64,000 nt of DNA from an uncultured Alistipes sp. (GTDB lineage: Bacteria > Bacteroidota > Bacteroidia > Bacteroidales > Rikenellaceae), in the NCBI GenBank assembly GCA_944323075.1, contig CALURC010000016.1, forward strand, positions 821,332-885,331, read 5' to 3'. This document shows positions 39,509 to 48,853 of the stretch, piece by piece (position 1 is the first letter of the stretch; the number at the start of each line of letters is the position of its first letter). Both the position numbers and the translations under genes were made by a program. The notes under the pieces are model-generated. The model saw nothing but the letters and a program-made list of their open reading frames with translations. It searched no databases and was not told the DNA's origin.

Positions 39509-41389
39509 ATGACTTCATCGCAACGCATAGCAGGATTGAAAGAGAAGGTATCGCTTCTGCCCGAATCTCCGGGCGTGTATCAGTTTCTTGGAGCCGACGG
39601 CAAGGTGATCTACGTCGGGAAGGCCAAGAATCTCAAACGTCGCGTATCCTCCTATTTCACTTCAAAAGCAAACGTAAGTCCCAAGGTGCGGGTCATGGTT
39701 ACCCGAATAGCCGACTTGCGCCATACCGTAGTCGCTACCGAAAATGAAGCATTCCTGCTCGAAAACAGTCTGATCAAAAGCCTCCAACCCCGATACAACA
39801 TTCTGCTCAAAGACGACAAGACCTACCCTTGGATCGTCATTCGCAATGAACCCTTTCCGCGAATCATATCGACCCGACGACGGGTTCGTGACGGTTCCTC
39901 CTACTTCGGGCCGTATGCCTCGGTCTACATTCAAAAGATGGTCCTAGATACGGTGCACAGCATCTACCCACTGCGTTCCTGTTCCCTGAACCTCAACGCC
40001 GACGCAATTGCCAAAGGGAAATATCAGGTCTGCCTCGAATACCACATCGGGAACTGCAAAGGGCCCTGTGTCGGTCTGCAAAGCGAAGAGGAGTATCGAG
40101 AAAACGTTTCATTGGTAGCTTCCCTGCTTCGCGGAGAGACCCACGCCACGATGGACTACCTGAAATCGAAAATGAATGAATCATCCGCCGAACTGCGGTT
40201 CGAAGAGGCCGCCCTCTACAAAAAACGAATGGAGACGCTGGCCGCCTATCAGAGCAAATCGGTCGTGGTCAGCAACACACTGACCAATCTGGATGTCTTT
40301 TCGCTGGTCACCGACGACGACGCAGCCTACTGCAACTACATGCACATCGCCGACGGTGCTATCGTGAATACCTTTACGGTCGAGCTGAAACCCGGTCTGG
40401 AGGACCAACCGGCAGACATCCTGCGGTATGCCATCGAACAGATATCGGAACAGCTCTCCGGACGAAGACTCGCACGCGAGGTGATCGTACCGTTTTACCC
40501 CGAAGCCCAAGAGCTCTTCGAGGGAACACAATTCACCGTTCCCCAACGGGGTGACAAGCTACGCCTCTTGGAGCTTTCAGAACGAAACAGCCGCCTCTAC
40601 CGACTCGAAAAGCTGAAACAAATCGAAATCAAAGACCCCGAGCGCCACGTTAACCGGATTCTCTCCGATCTGCAAAAGGCCCTGCATATGGATGTACCGC
40701 CACGCCACATCGAGTGTTTCGACAACTCCAACCTGCAAGGGACCAATCCTGTCGCATCATGCGTCGTTTTCCGCGACACGAAACCGTCCCGCAAAGAGTA
40801 CCGCCATTTCAACATCAAAACGGTGGTAGGTGCCAACGACTTTGCTTCGATGGAGGAAGTCATCGGACGTCGTTACAGCCGCTTATTGAACGAAGGTGCC
40901 GAACTACCGCAACTGATCGTGGTGGACGGAGGTAAAGGGCAGCTCCGTTTCGCCTACGAGACCCTGCAACGACTCGGGATCGAGAAACAGATCACGATCG
41001 TCGGACTGGCCAAACGGATCGAAGAGGTCTATTTTCCTCACGATCCGACGCCCTATTATCTCGATCGCAACGGTGAGGCACTAAAGGTACTGATGCACAT
41101 CCGGGACGAAGCCCATCGGTTCGGCATCACGTTCCACCGCAAAAAACGCTCGCTCGCTTTCATCAAAAGCGAACTGGAATCGATCCCTACACTCGGCTCC
41201 CGATCTGTAGAAAAACTGCTTCAACATTTCCATACTCTCTCCCGAATCCGGCAAGCCACGGAAAAAGAGCTGACCGAACTAATAGGACACCAACGCGCCC
41301 TTGCCGTACTCCACTATTTCGCCTCCAATACTTCAGATTCGGACACGACCTCACACCATACGTCTTCCAAAACCGAAAAAGATTTGTGA
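39509..41389 (+). CDS. uvrC: Excinuclease ABC subunit C
   Basis: A 626-residue UvrC of nucleotide excision repair, which makes both incisions around a lesion. It has a GIY-YIG nuclease domain (about 17-95: GVYQFL, IYVGKAKNLKRRV), a UVR motif near 205-240 that binds UvrB, and an RNase H-like domain with HIECFDNSN and VVDGGKGQL. Tandem helix-hairpin-helix motifs close it (SIPTLGSRSVEKLLQHF). Full length and intact. Confidence 0.97.
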   Translation: MTSSQRIAGLKEKVSLLPESPGVYQFLGADGKVIYVGKAKNLKRRVSSYFTSKANVSPKVRVMVTRIADLRHTVVATENEAFLLENSLIKSLQPRYNILLKDDKTYPWIVIRNEPFPRIISTRRRVRDGSSYFGPYASVYIQKMVLDTVHSIYPLRSCSLNLNADAIAKGKYQVCLEYHIGNCKGPCVGLQSEEEYRENVSLVASLLRGETHATMDYLKSKMNESSAELRFEEAALYKKRMETLAAYQSKSVVVSNTLTNLDVFSLVTDDDAAYCNYMHIADGAIVNTFTVELKPGLEDQPADILRYAIEQISEQLSGRRLAREVIVPFYPEAQELFEGTQFTVPQRGDKLRLLELSERNSRLYRLEKLKQIEIKDPERHVNRILSDLQKALHMDVPPRHIECFDNSNLQGTNPVASCVVFRDTKPSRKEYRHFNIKTVVGANDFASMEEVIGRRYSRLLNEGAELPQLIVVDGGKGQLRFAYETLQRLGIEKQITIVGLAKRIEEVYFPHDPTPYYLDRNGEALKVLMHIRDEAHRFGITFHRKKRSLAFIKSELESIPTLGSRSVEKLLQHFHTLSRIRQATEKELTELIGHQRALAVLHYFASNTSDSDTTSHHTSSKTEKDL

Positions 41390-41452
41390 ATCCGGCGAAA
41401 AAAGAAGACCTTTGTCTTCATTACGAATCAACAATTCAAAACTTCTGACTCG

Positions 41453-42454
41453 ATGAACCGTATTATCGGCATTGGAAATGCACTGACCGACCTGCTGGTC
41501 AATCTGAAAAGCGACGACATACTCTCTCGTTTCGGACTTCGTCGCGGAAGCATGTCGCTGGTCGACAGCAAACAGCTGGAACAACTCGAAGAATCCGTAA
41601 AAAATCTTCCGATGGCATTTTCCCCGGGAGGATCAGCCTCGAATACGATCCGTGCACTTTCCCAAATGGGAATATCCTGTGGCTATATTGGCAAAATCGG
41701 TCACGACAAAACCGGAAATATTTTCGAACAGGCTCTGTCCGGCTGTGACATAGAGACACACCTGTTACAAGGCGAATCACCCTCCGGACGTTGCATGTCG
41801 CTTATTTCACCCGATGGAGAACGAACCATGTGCACCTTTCTTGGTGCAGCACTCGAAATGCGGGATGAGGAGATTACGCCCGATCTGTTCACCGGATACG
41901 ACTGCCTGTATATCGAAGGTTATCTGGTTCAGGACCACAAATTGATTACGCAAGCCGTTCGAACCGCAAAGAGTTGCGGATTGCAGGTTGCTCTCGACCT
42001 GGCCAGTTTCAACGTAGTCGAAGAAAACCTCGATTTTCTCCACAATCTAATTGCCGGACAAGTCGATATCCTTTTTGCCAACGAACAAGAAGCAGCTGTC
42101 TTCACGGGTGATTCAAATCCGCTCGAATCACTGGACAAAATAGGAAAATACTGTCCGATTGTTGTCGTTAAAGTCGGCAGACACGGAGCTTACATCAAAT
42201 ATCGCGGAAAGGTAGAACATGTAGGAATCGTCGCATCCGCACGACGTGTGGATACAACCGGTGCCGGAGACTATTATGCAGCCGGATTTCTGGCCGGACT
42301 ATGCCGAGGCCTGACAATGGAACAGTGCGGTACAATCGGAGCCGTCGTTTCGGGACATGTCATCGAGGTTGTGGGACCGACAATAGATGAACACAGGTGG
42401 GCCGACATCCGTAAGAAAATCGAAGAGGTCACCGCAGGGACATTCCTGTTATAG
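41453..42454 (+). CDS. PfkB family carbohydrate/adenosine kinase
   Basis: A 333-residue cytoplasmic kinase of the ribokinase fold. It has an N-terminal GIGNALTDLLV, the substrate-side FSPGGSASNTIRAL (about residues 56-70) and the C-terminal anion-hole/catalytic motif DTTGAGDYYAAGF near residue 266. The overall pattern is closest to adenosine kinase-like members, but sugar kinases of the family look similar, so the substrate is uncertain. It lies 63 bases after uvrC and 36 bases before the membrane protein gene. Confidence 0.88.
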   Translation: MNRIIGIGNALTDLLVNLKSDDILSRFGLRRGSMSLVDSKQLEQLEESVKNLPMAFSPGGSASNTIRALSQMGISCGYIGKIGHDKTGNIFEQALSGCDIETHLLQGESPSGRCMSLISPDGERTMCTFLGAALEMRDEEITPDLFTGYDCLYIEGYLVQDHKLITQAVRTAKSCGLQVALDLASFNVVEENLDFLHNLIAGQVDILFANEQEAAVFTGDSNPLESLDKIGKYCPIVVVKVGRHGAYIKYRGKVEHVGIVASARRVDTTGAGDYYAAGFLAGLCRGLTMEQCGTIGAVVSGHVIEVVGPTIDEHRWADIRKKIEEVTAGTFLL

Positions 42455-42490
42455 GTTGACTCGCCTCTAAAAATTCGAAACGTTTCCCTT

Positions 42491-42940
42491 ATGGAATGGT
42501 TGCTCAGTCTCGGCTATTTCGGTCTGTTCGTCGGATCATTCGTTGCAGCAACGGTCGTTCCTTTCAGTTCCGATGTCCTATTGGTAGGGATGCTTGCCGC
42601 CGGAGGAAACATATGGCTGAGCGTAGCCGTAGCGACACTCGGCAACTGGCTCGGCGGGCTGACCTCTTACGGCTTGGGCTGGCTTGGCAAATGGGAGTGG
42701 ATCGAACGTTACATGAAGGTCAAACACGAGACCCTCATCAAACACAAAGACAAGATCGACCGATTCGGAGCGTGGTTGGCCCTACTTACATGGCTGCCTT
42801 TCGTCGGCGACGTATTTGCTATCGCTCTTGGATTCTACAAGGTCGATTTTCGCAAATCGGCATTATTGATGCTGATCGGTAAAGGAGCTCGCTTCGTAGG
42901 ATGGGCCCTGCTATTTATTTGGGGAAAACAATTTTTCTAA
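42491..42940 (+). CDS. YqaA/DedA-like small membrane protein
   Basis: A 149-residue inner-membrane protein with about four hydrophobic segments and the VTT/SNARE-associated pattern: SFVAATVVPFSSDVLL at 17-32, GNWLGGLTSYGLGWLGK, and WLPFVGDVFAIALGF. DedA relatives are linked to lipid flipping and membrane homeostasis; for the YqaA subgroup no function is firmly known. It is probably cotranscribed with the PfkB kinase and ends at a strong terminator. Confidence 0.85.
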   Translation: MEWLLSLGYFGLFVGSFVAATVVPFSSDVLLVGMLAAGGNIWLSVAVATLGNWLGGLTSYGLGWLGKWEWIERYMKVKHETLIKHKDKIDRFGAWLALLTWLPFVGDVFAIALGFYKVDFRKSALLMLIGKGARFVGWALLFIWGKQFF

Positions 42941-42964
42941 TCACGAAAAACATCACAAAAAAAC

Positions 42965-43007
42965 AGAGGGTGGAAAATTAGACAGTATTTCCACCCTCTA
43001 TTTTTTT
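42965..43007. terminator. Bidirectional terminator after the YqaA-like gene
   Basis: A 12-bp stem AGAGGGTGGAAA/TTTCCACCCTCT, followed on the right by a run of seven T and flanked on the left by an A-run. It serves the converging plus-strand genes and the minus-strand activase operon. Confidence 0.9.
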
Positions 43008-43023
43008 AATATTTTTCCAAACA

Positions 43024-44718
43024 TCAATCGCGTTGCGACATGCCGAGCACCAAACGTCCTGTTGCATCAGGAATAAATGTAATCAACCGATCCCATGCCA
43101 AATCTGCCTGATCGGCAACTCCTGCAAGACAATCAATACGATAATCCACTTTTTTAACCCGAGCACGAACAGCAAGGCTATCTACACCTGTAAATGGCAG
43201 GGGTGCGTTTTTCTCTTTAGATGCCGACAAAACGAAACAATACCCCGATGCCTCAGGCGCGAGATCAGAAAGAGATATCTGTATGGAATCCTCGTTAAAC
43301 ACAATCCGACAAGTACCGCCTTCCTGAATAGGAGTAGAGGTCGTCAACTCTCCTTGTGCGGTCTGTTCCACCTGAGGAGCACCAACCGACACGGGTACCA
43401 AACTATCACCCACCTGCTTTACTAAACGTAATCCTGCAATTTGCGTAGCCGTACTCCAGTTAAATCCATCAACAACCGGTAAAGTCATATATTTACATTG
43501 GGTCGAAGTTCCGGGATACTTGGCATAAGGAGATTCGAGTCGCTGATCAAACATATGAATATCTCGGAAACGTAACGTACTGTCTTCCCAGACAAGATTA
43601 GCACGATAGAACCGACTGTCGAACCAAACACTTTTACGCCCAGCCGACTTTATATCTTCAAGAGCCACTACACTGGTCGCAGGAGTCAGCGAAAAGTTCT
43701 CTTTAAACCATTTTCCAGCTTCAGACAAGGTCAGAACATCTACCTTTCCCGCTTTTGACAACGAATCTACCAACGGAATCTGATACTCCAAACCTTGCTG
43801 CATGCGCGGCCATGTAAACGAATTCTCTTGTCCGACCTGTGTATACTGGAAAGCCAGACAAGGTCCCGAAGTCAACATATCGAAAAACCAGTCGATCCAC
43901 ACAGGATTACCACCACCTTCAGTATACACGGGTTCCAACGTCTCTACCCCCTGAACCGGCTCCCCGATTCGGCTGTCGTACTGATTGATCGGATCACTGC
44001 CCAACATACGAAAGATCGGAATATCGATCTGCCCTTCTTCCGTTTGAGCCGGCATATATGCATTCAACTTGCTCGGATAGTAAGCTTGATTCCAATAACC
44101 GCCCCACAACGTATAGCCGTCCGTTCCCACCTGATCTCGACAATTACAAGAAGCTACCACCGGATAATGATCGGCCATATACTGCAACGTATGCGCATCG
44201 ATAAACCACGATCCAACCGCCGTAGGATAGGTCCCGAAAATCTCCTTGAATTTATTCATATAGGTATCAACCAGCACCTCTCGCTCTTGAACAGTGTACC
44301 CGGAAGAAAAGCCTACATTAGCATGCCAGTCCCATGGATACTCTCCTCTCCATGTCATTCCTGCCGCTTCGACATGTGGTTGCGTAATTTCCCACCATCC
44401 GCCGACCTCACAACCTGCAGCTATCGCTTCACGCATCAATTCCTGATAACGCGGATTAATCAACGCATCGTACTGAAGCAAAAACGTTCCCCGCAAGTTG
44501 TACTTTTTAAGTAAATCGAGTTGAGCGGCCGTCGCTTGAAAGAGATCGTCATCCGAGATATTGACGGGTCTCGGTTCGGTTTGTCGAACAAAATTGATGA
44601 TATTCACAATTCGAGGCGATTCTCCCAACTCCGGTGTCTGCACTGAATCCTTACAGCTCTGTCCCAATATTACGGTTAATCCCAACAGAACAATACCCAA
44701 AAATCTGTTTTTCTTCAT
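43024..44718 (-). CDS. Lipoprotein with polysaccharide-deacetylase-like fold, atypical active site
   Basis: A 564-residue exported protein. The start at 44718 (MKKNRFLG) gives a lipoprotein signal ending ILGQSC; an in-frame GTG at 44742 would add eight residues but overlaps the previous stop. Residues about 30-330 resemble a NodB-type (beta/alpha) barrel: SDDD, LDLLKKYNLRGTFLLQYD, and GCEVGGWWEITQPHVEAAG. The last of these stands where GHEIGNHTxxH would be, so the two metal-binding His are missing. The remainder (about 400-564) is beta-rich. It is probably surface exposed and glycan-related, but no reaction can be assigned. Last gene of a three-gene operon. Confidence 0.75.
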   Translation of the reverse strand: MKKNRFLGIVLLGLTVILGQSCKDSVQTPELGESPRIVNIINFVRQTEPRPVNISDDDLFQATAAQLDLLKKYNLRGTFLLQYDALINPRYQELMREAIAAGCEVGGWWEITQPHVEAAGMTWRGEYPWDWHANVGFSSGYTVQEREVLVDTYMNKFKEIFGTYPTAVGSWFIDAHTLQYMADHYPVVASCNCRDQVGTDGYTLWGGYWNQAYYPSKLNAYMPAQTEEGQIDIPIFRMLGSDPINQYDSRIGEPVQGVETLEPVYTEGGGNPVWIDWFFDMLTSGPCLAFQYTQVGQENSFTWPRMQQGLEYQIPLVDSLSKAGKVDVLTLSEAGKWFKENFSLTPATSVVALEDIKSAGRKSVWFDSRFYRANLVWEDSTLRFRDIHMFDQRLESPYAKYPGTSTQCKYMTLPVVDGFNWSTATQIAGLRLVKQVGDSLVPVSVGAPQVEQTAQGELTTSTPIQEGGTCRIVFNEDSIQISLSDLAPEASGYCFVLSASKEKNAPLPFTGVDSLAVRARVKKVDYRIDCLAGVADQADLAWDRLITFIPDATGRLVLGMSQRD

Positions 44719-44741
44719 TTTTCCCAAATGTAAATTATTCA

Positions 44742-45626
44742 CTATTTTATTCTTCTCACATTGACACGACGTGCAAAATCAGTTATTTCATCCGGTTTAG
44801 GCTGCCGGAAATCGGGACCGACATCCACCCGTCCCAATTTTTCGAATTTCGATTTGCCGTACTGATGATACGGGATATATTCAATCCGTACACCCTTCAT
44901 CTCATCTAATAGTTTTGCCAAAGCCTGTTCATGCGCCTCATTATCGTGAAGCTCAGGAATAAATATCGACCGCAACAGGATATTTCCTCCAAGTCCATAC
45001 ACCAATCGCAGATTATCCAGCATCACCGTAAGATTTCCTCCCGTAAACTCGGCATATTGCTTTTTATCCAACGTCTTAATATCCCACAGGAATAAATCTG
45101 TTACGGATACAGCCCTTCGAAATGTTTCTGCTCTACCTTGTCCTGAGGTTTCCATCGCCGTATGAATCTTTTCCTTTCGAAAAGCCTCCAACAAGGCAAT
45201 GGTAAATTCGGGTTGCGCCATTGGTTCTCCTCCTGAAAGGGTCACCCCGCCCCCCGAATTTCGGAAATACGAAACATCTTTCAATACTTCCTCAACCACT
45301 TCCTTGACTGACATATCTTGTCCTACCCGTTCGATAGCTCCTGCCACACAAACCTCCGCACACACCGAACATCCCTTGCATCGCTGATAACGCAACCGGA
45401 AATCCTCAAGCGTCCGCTTTGCCTCGTGATAGGGACACACCGCCTCACAACATCCACATTCGATACACTTTACTCGATGAAACAGCAACTCATCTTCCGC
45501 TCTCTGGGATTCGGGGTTGTGACACCAAACACACCGCAACGGACACCCTTTTAAGAAGAGCGTTGTACGTATACCAGGCCCATCGTGCGTCGAAAAACGC
45601 TGTATGTCGAAAATACGACCTTTCAC
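44742..45626 (-). CDS. Glycyl-radical enzyme activating protein (radical SAM)
   Basis: A 294-residue activase. The radical SAM cluster motif is CPLRCVWC (C28, C32, C35). Two further four-Cys ferredoxin-type clusters follow at about 53-63 (CIECGCCEAVC) and 82-92 (CKGCSVCAEVC). SGGEPMAQPEF and the opening FSTHDGPGIRTTLFLKGCPL are typical of the family. Such enzymes abstract a hydrogen from a Gly of a partner enzyme (PFL, dehydratases, C-S or C-N lyases). No glycyl-radical enzyme is encoded in the window. The gene lies 6 bases after the 963-residue protein and abuts the lipoprotein gene. Confidence 0.92.
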   Translation of the reverse strand: MKGRIFDIQRFSTHDGPGIRTTLFLKGCPLRCVWCHNPESQRAEDELLFHRVKCIECGCCEAVCPYHEAKRTLEDFRLRYQRCKGCSVCAEVCVAGAIERVGQDMSVKEVVEEVLKDVSYFRNSGGGVTLSGGEPMAQPEFTIALLEAFRKEKIHTAMETSGQGRAETFRRAVSVTDLFLWDIKTLDKKQYAEFTGGNLTVMLDNLRLVYGLGGNILLRSIFIPELHDNEAHEQALAKLLDEMKGVRIEYIPYHQYGKSKFEKLGRVDVGPDFRQPKPDEITDFARRVNVRRIK

Positions 45627-45632
45627 CGAATT

Positions 45633-48524
45633 TTATTGCTCAACAGTCAACCATTGACCCGAAAGTGACGAGTCAATATTCAACACAACCGCACCATCAA
45701 CATATTGTGCAGGAACGGTTTTCTTACCTAAACGAACCTTGACTTTTTTACTTTGAGCTATCGGCAGAGCGATCTCACCCTCTCCATAAATCTGCACACG
45801 ATAATTCGATGAGCCTTCGGCTTCGGGTGCAAACGTAATTTGAGCGACAGGTTTCTCTGCGAAAACATACGCCTTATTATCAAGATCTATTCCTTTACAA
45901 TCCCGGCCAACGAAACCGATCAACCGTCCTTCATTATCTGTACGGAAAGCCACACTCATTTTACCTTCATAGGTAACCGTATGACCATTGATTTTGGCAT
46001 CGACCAACTCAATCCGGTCCGAAGGCAGCGGATTGGCTGCCAAAGCTCGCTTATCCTCTTCTTGATTTCGCGAAAATCCTCCAGTCCAATTCTCCCGATG
46101 CGTTCTGTAATGTTTCACGACAACTGTTGTCGTATTCGGGAACGAGGTCACAAAATAGTCCGTCGTACGGGAAACAACCGACGGATTGTCATTCACCCCT
46201 TCGAATTTTCCCGAAGCGGGATAGGCTCCTGATGCATTTAAGATTTCGAACAATGTCCGGGTTTCATAACCTAAACTTGCAGACTGATCGTCTCGCGGCC
46301 GAAATCCGAAATAACCAACCATACCTTTTCCCACCTTCCGGATAGTTCCTACCGTCATACCATCGGCCTGTGCAACAACTTCGCAATCCGATGAGACGTT
46401 ACGCACCGGATAGATCCGGTCCACCAAAAAATCGGAAAGAATCGTCTGTTCAGGAATCGATGCATAACTACCGTAGAAAGACACTTTTTTCCCAGCCGCA
46501 ATTTCTCCCATATAAACATCGTGGGGATATTCTACCCCGAACAGCTCCTGCCACTGTTTATCACAACGTTCACCTGACACATCAACCAATGGAGGCGTAC
46601 TAAACCAAATGACCTTACCTCCGTTCTCGGCAAATTGACGCATCATATCCAACAATCCCTTTTCAGGCAGCGGTTCGAACATGGCCACCAAGGTTCCATA
46701 AGTTTTATCAGCCACTTGAATCCGTCCATCGGGCAACAGCTTACCCATTTCGAGCAATTTATCAGCTGTCAAATAATTGGCATAACCGTACTGAGCCATC
46801 CAGCTACCAAATCTGGGTTCGGCTGCGACCAAATTCATCGGATATAAAACCAATACATCTATATCCCGATGGACATGTCCTGTGATCAGATCAATCGGAG
46901 CCGAAGCCTGCGCTCCAAAAGCACTATTGATCGACATCTTCCACTCATACACCGGATCGGGCATACCCCAAGCTGCAGCATATGCATTGGGATATTTATT
47001 AATCACACCGATCGACGTTGCCATTGCAGCTCCATAATAATTCCGATCATTCCAACCGCATTCGGCAAAATCGTTGCCCGTCGGTTGCAGATATTCGCTC
47101 CACTTAAAGTAGTCATAACAAGCGGCAGCCGCCTGATGCACCGTATTACCCCAAATAAAATTCGGCGTATACTCATACTGATAGGCCATGTCGTGCAACT
47201 TCTCGGTATTCCACAGATCAATCGTCGGACTCTCGGCCCATGAAGCATGTGCCGCCGTCCGCAGTTCATGCCCGAACAGATTTTCGGCATACTCTTTAGC
47301 CTCCCGGAACAGATCAACCACTCCGTCGTTCAACAACCGATAATAGCGGTCGCGCAACAAGAAAGTCCGGTGAATATCCTCCGGCGTTTCGCCCATGACA
47401 TACTGTACATTTACTACAGCTCTGGCAGATGGTTCGAAGTAAGGCGCTCCATATACAAAATAGAGCATATCCTTATCCTCCAACGGACGTCCAAACTTGT
47501 TCTGATAGGCTTCACTCATACTCGGAGTCAAATAGCGCACGGCAAACTGCCCTCCTTCATGATGTCCGAAATAGTTCCAGTCCTGTTGAATGTGCATCTC
47601 ATCAGAATAAAGCGAAGTCAAGTTCACCCCTTTTTCGTGATATTTATCCATCAGTTCATGAAGGAACACCGGAGCATCCTGATTGAAATAATCCATCTCA
47701 TTGGTCTCGTATTCCAACAGTACCAAAACCCGGTCATATCCGACAGGAGCCCCTTCTCCCGAAATTTGCAAATTGCGCACAGGCGTCCCGGCAGGTTCTG
47801 GACCTGATTTATCCCATGAACGCACCATTCCATCTGCTCCGACATAGAATATATCGGACGAATCACATTGAATCTGTTCAATCGGAATAATGTCGTCTCG
47901 ATTGACTGCACGGAAAGGACTGTCTCCAATCGGCTTTTCTTTGAAAGCATATACCTTAACACCTTTTAGTTCTACAGGAGATTTTCCTTTATTATTCGTC
48001 CAGGCAAGTTGCTGCCAAATCGGAATGTCAAATTTTCCCGTCATCGGATCACGGAATCCAACTTTATATGCAAGCCAACGGCCCGCATGCCCAGTCTGCC
48101 GCTTATAGGCCTGCCCCAATTCCAACGGGCTAAGCAAACTGAGACAGATTCCCATATCGTATTTCTTCGCAAAATCACTGATTACACGAATTTTATCCAC
48201 GTACTCATCCATATCGGGAGTCAACCTGCGCTCCGATCCCGTATCTTTTCGATATTGTCTGAAAAATTCATCAAAGGCTACGATCAACTCTTTGCATCCT
48301 CGTTGTTTCCCGCTCTCACAAATATCGCGCAAACTAACGATGTATGGATTAAACCCGAGAGAGGCATCGATCTTCTTATCGGGATCCATCAAATCGTTCA
48401 ACTGTTGATCGCTTGTCAAGATCAACGACATGGATTGTGCGCCTGCAGAAAAGGGCACAAGACAAAGTATTAACAGAAAAAAAGAGACAAAATTTCTGAA
48501 ATACAATTTCATTCGATCCATCAT
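45633..48524 (-). CDS. Large secreted glycosidase-like protein of unknown family
   Basis: A 963-residue protein with a signal peptide (MKLYFRNFVSFFLLILCLVPFSAGAQ; MKLYF at residue 5 may be the true start). The first ~500 residues look like a (beta/alpha)8 barrel. Candidate acid residues are E309 in LYSDEMHIQQDW and E431 in HASWAESPTIDLW. About 555-660 resembles the flavodoxin-like middle domain of GH42-type enzymes (IDVLVLYPMNL, ENGGKVIWFSTPPLV). The C-terminal ~250 residues are beta-rich. I infer a glycoside hydrolase acting outside the inner membrane; I cannot name the family. First gene of the activase operon. Confidence 0.72.
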   Translation of the reverse strand: MMDRMKLYFRNFVSFFLLILCLVPFSAGAQSMSLILTSDQQLNDLMDPDKKIDASLGFNPYIVSLRDICESGKQRGCKELIVAFDEFFRQYRKDTGSERRLTPDMDEYVDKIRVISDFAKKYDMGICLSLLSPLELGQAYKRQTGHAGRWLAYKVGFRDPMTGKFDIPIWQQLAWTNNKGKSPVELKGVKVYAFKEKPIGDSPFRAVNRDDIIPIEQIQCDSSDIFYVGADGMVRSWDKSGPEPAGTPVRNLQISGEGAPVGYDRVLVLLEYETNEMDYFNQDAPVFLHELMDKYHEKGVNLTSLYSDEMHIQQDWNYFGHHEGGQFAVRYLTPSMSEAYQNKFGRPLEDKDMLYFVYGAPYFEPSARAVVNVQYVMGETPEDIHRTFLLRDRYYRLLNDGVVDLFREAKEYAENLFGHELRTAAHASWAESPTIDLWNTEKLHDMAYQYEYTPNFIWGNTVHQAAAACYDYFKWSEYLQPTGNDFAECGWNDRNYYGAAMATSIGVINKYPNAYAAAWGMPDPVYEWKMSINSAFGAQASAPIDLITGHVHRDIDVLVLYPMNLVAAEPRFGSWMAQYGYANYLTADKLLEMGKLLPDGRIQVADKTYGTLVAMFEPLPEKGLLDMMRQFAENGGKVIWFSTPPLVDVSGERCDKQWQELFGVEYPHDVYMGEIAAGKKVSFYGSYASIPEQTILSDFLVDRIYPVRNVSSDCEVVAQADGMTVGTIRKVGKGMVGYFGFRPRDDQSASLGYETRTLFEILNASGAYPASGKFEGVNDNPSVVSRTTDYFVTSFPNTTTVVVKHYRTHRENWTGGFSRNQEEDKRALAANPLPSDRIELVDAKINGHTVTYEGKMSVAFRTDNEGRLIGFVGRDCKGIDLDNKAYVFAEKPVAQITFAPEAEGSSNYRVQIYGEGEIALPIAQSKKVKVRLGKKTVPAQYVDGAVVLNIDSSLSGQWLTVEQ

Positions 48525-48853
48525 TAACGGTAATTTAGGTTAGTCATAGGTTTTCATTCGATAAAGATACGGAATAATTTCAAAAACAACCTGTCTTTTC
48601 CATATTTTTCTGACACACAACAATAAAAGACAAAATAAGTCGTTTTAACATAGAATTCATCCAACTATCACCAACATCCTGATATAAAATATATTCGGTA
48701 TTCACTTTTCTCTCTTTACACAAGCACAGAAGAACCCAACCAATAACAACAAAAGAAATAGTTATCTTATACATAAAAAAGATATAACATATTTTGCATA
48801 GTAAAAAATAAAAATTATATCTTTGTAATAAATAGAACTACTGATCTAAAAAT
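48525..48853. other. Divergent AT-rich intergenic region
   Basis: 329 bases. A minus-strand TATCTTTA (48562-48569) about 40 bases before the 963-residue gene may be its -7 box, but the nearest TTG is only 17 bases away. The right end holds the ABC exporter promoter. No gene was recognised between them. Confidence 0.5.
48793..48825 (+). promoter_or_regulatory. Promoter of the ABC exporter operon
   Basis: TTTG (48793-48796), a 21-base spacer and TATCTTTG (48818-48825): an exact match to the Bacteroidota consensus, 28 bases before the ATG. Confidence 0.75.

Noticed and set aside
41404-41419. GAAGAC-CTTT-GTCTTC hairpin after uvrC as a terminator
   Set aside because: Only 6 bp and not followed by a T-run. 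It may be chance or a weak pause site.
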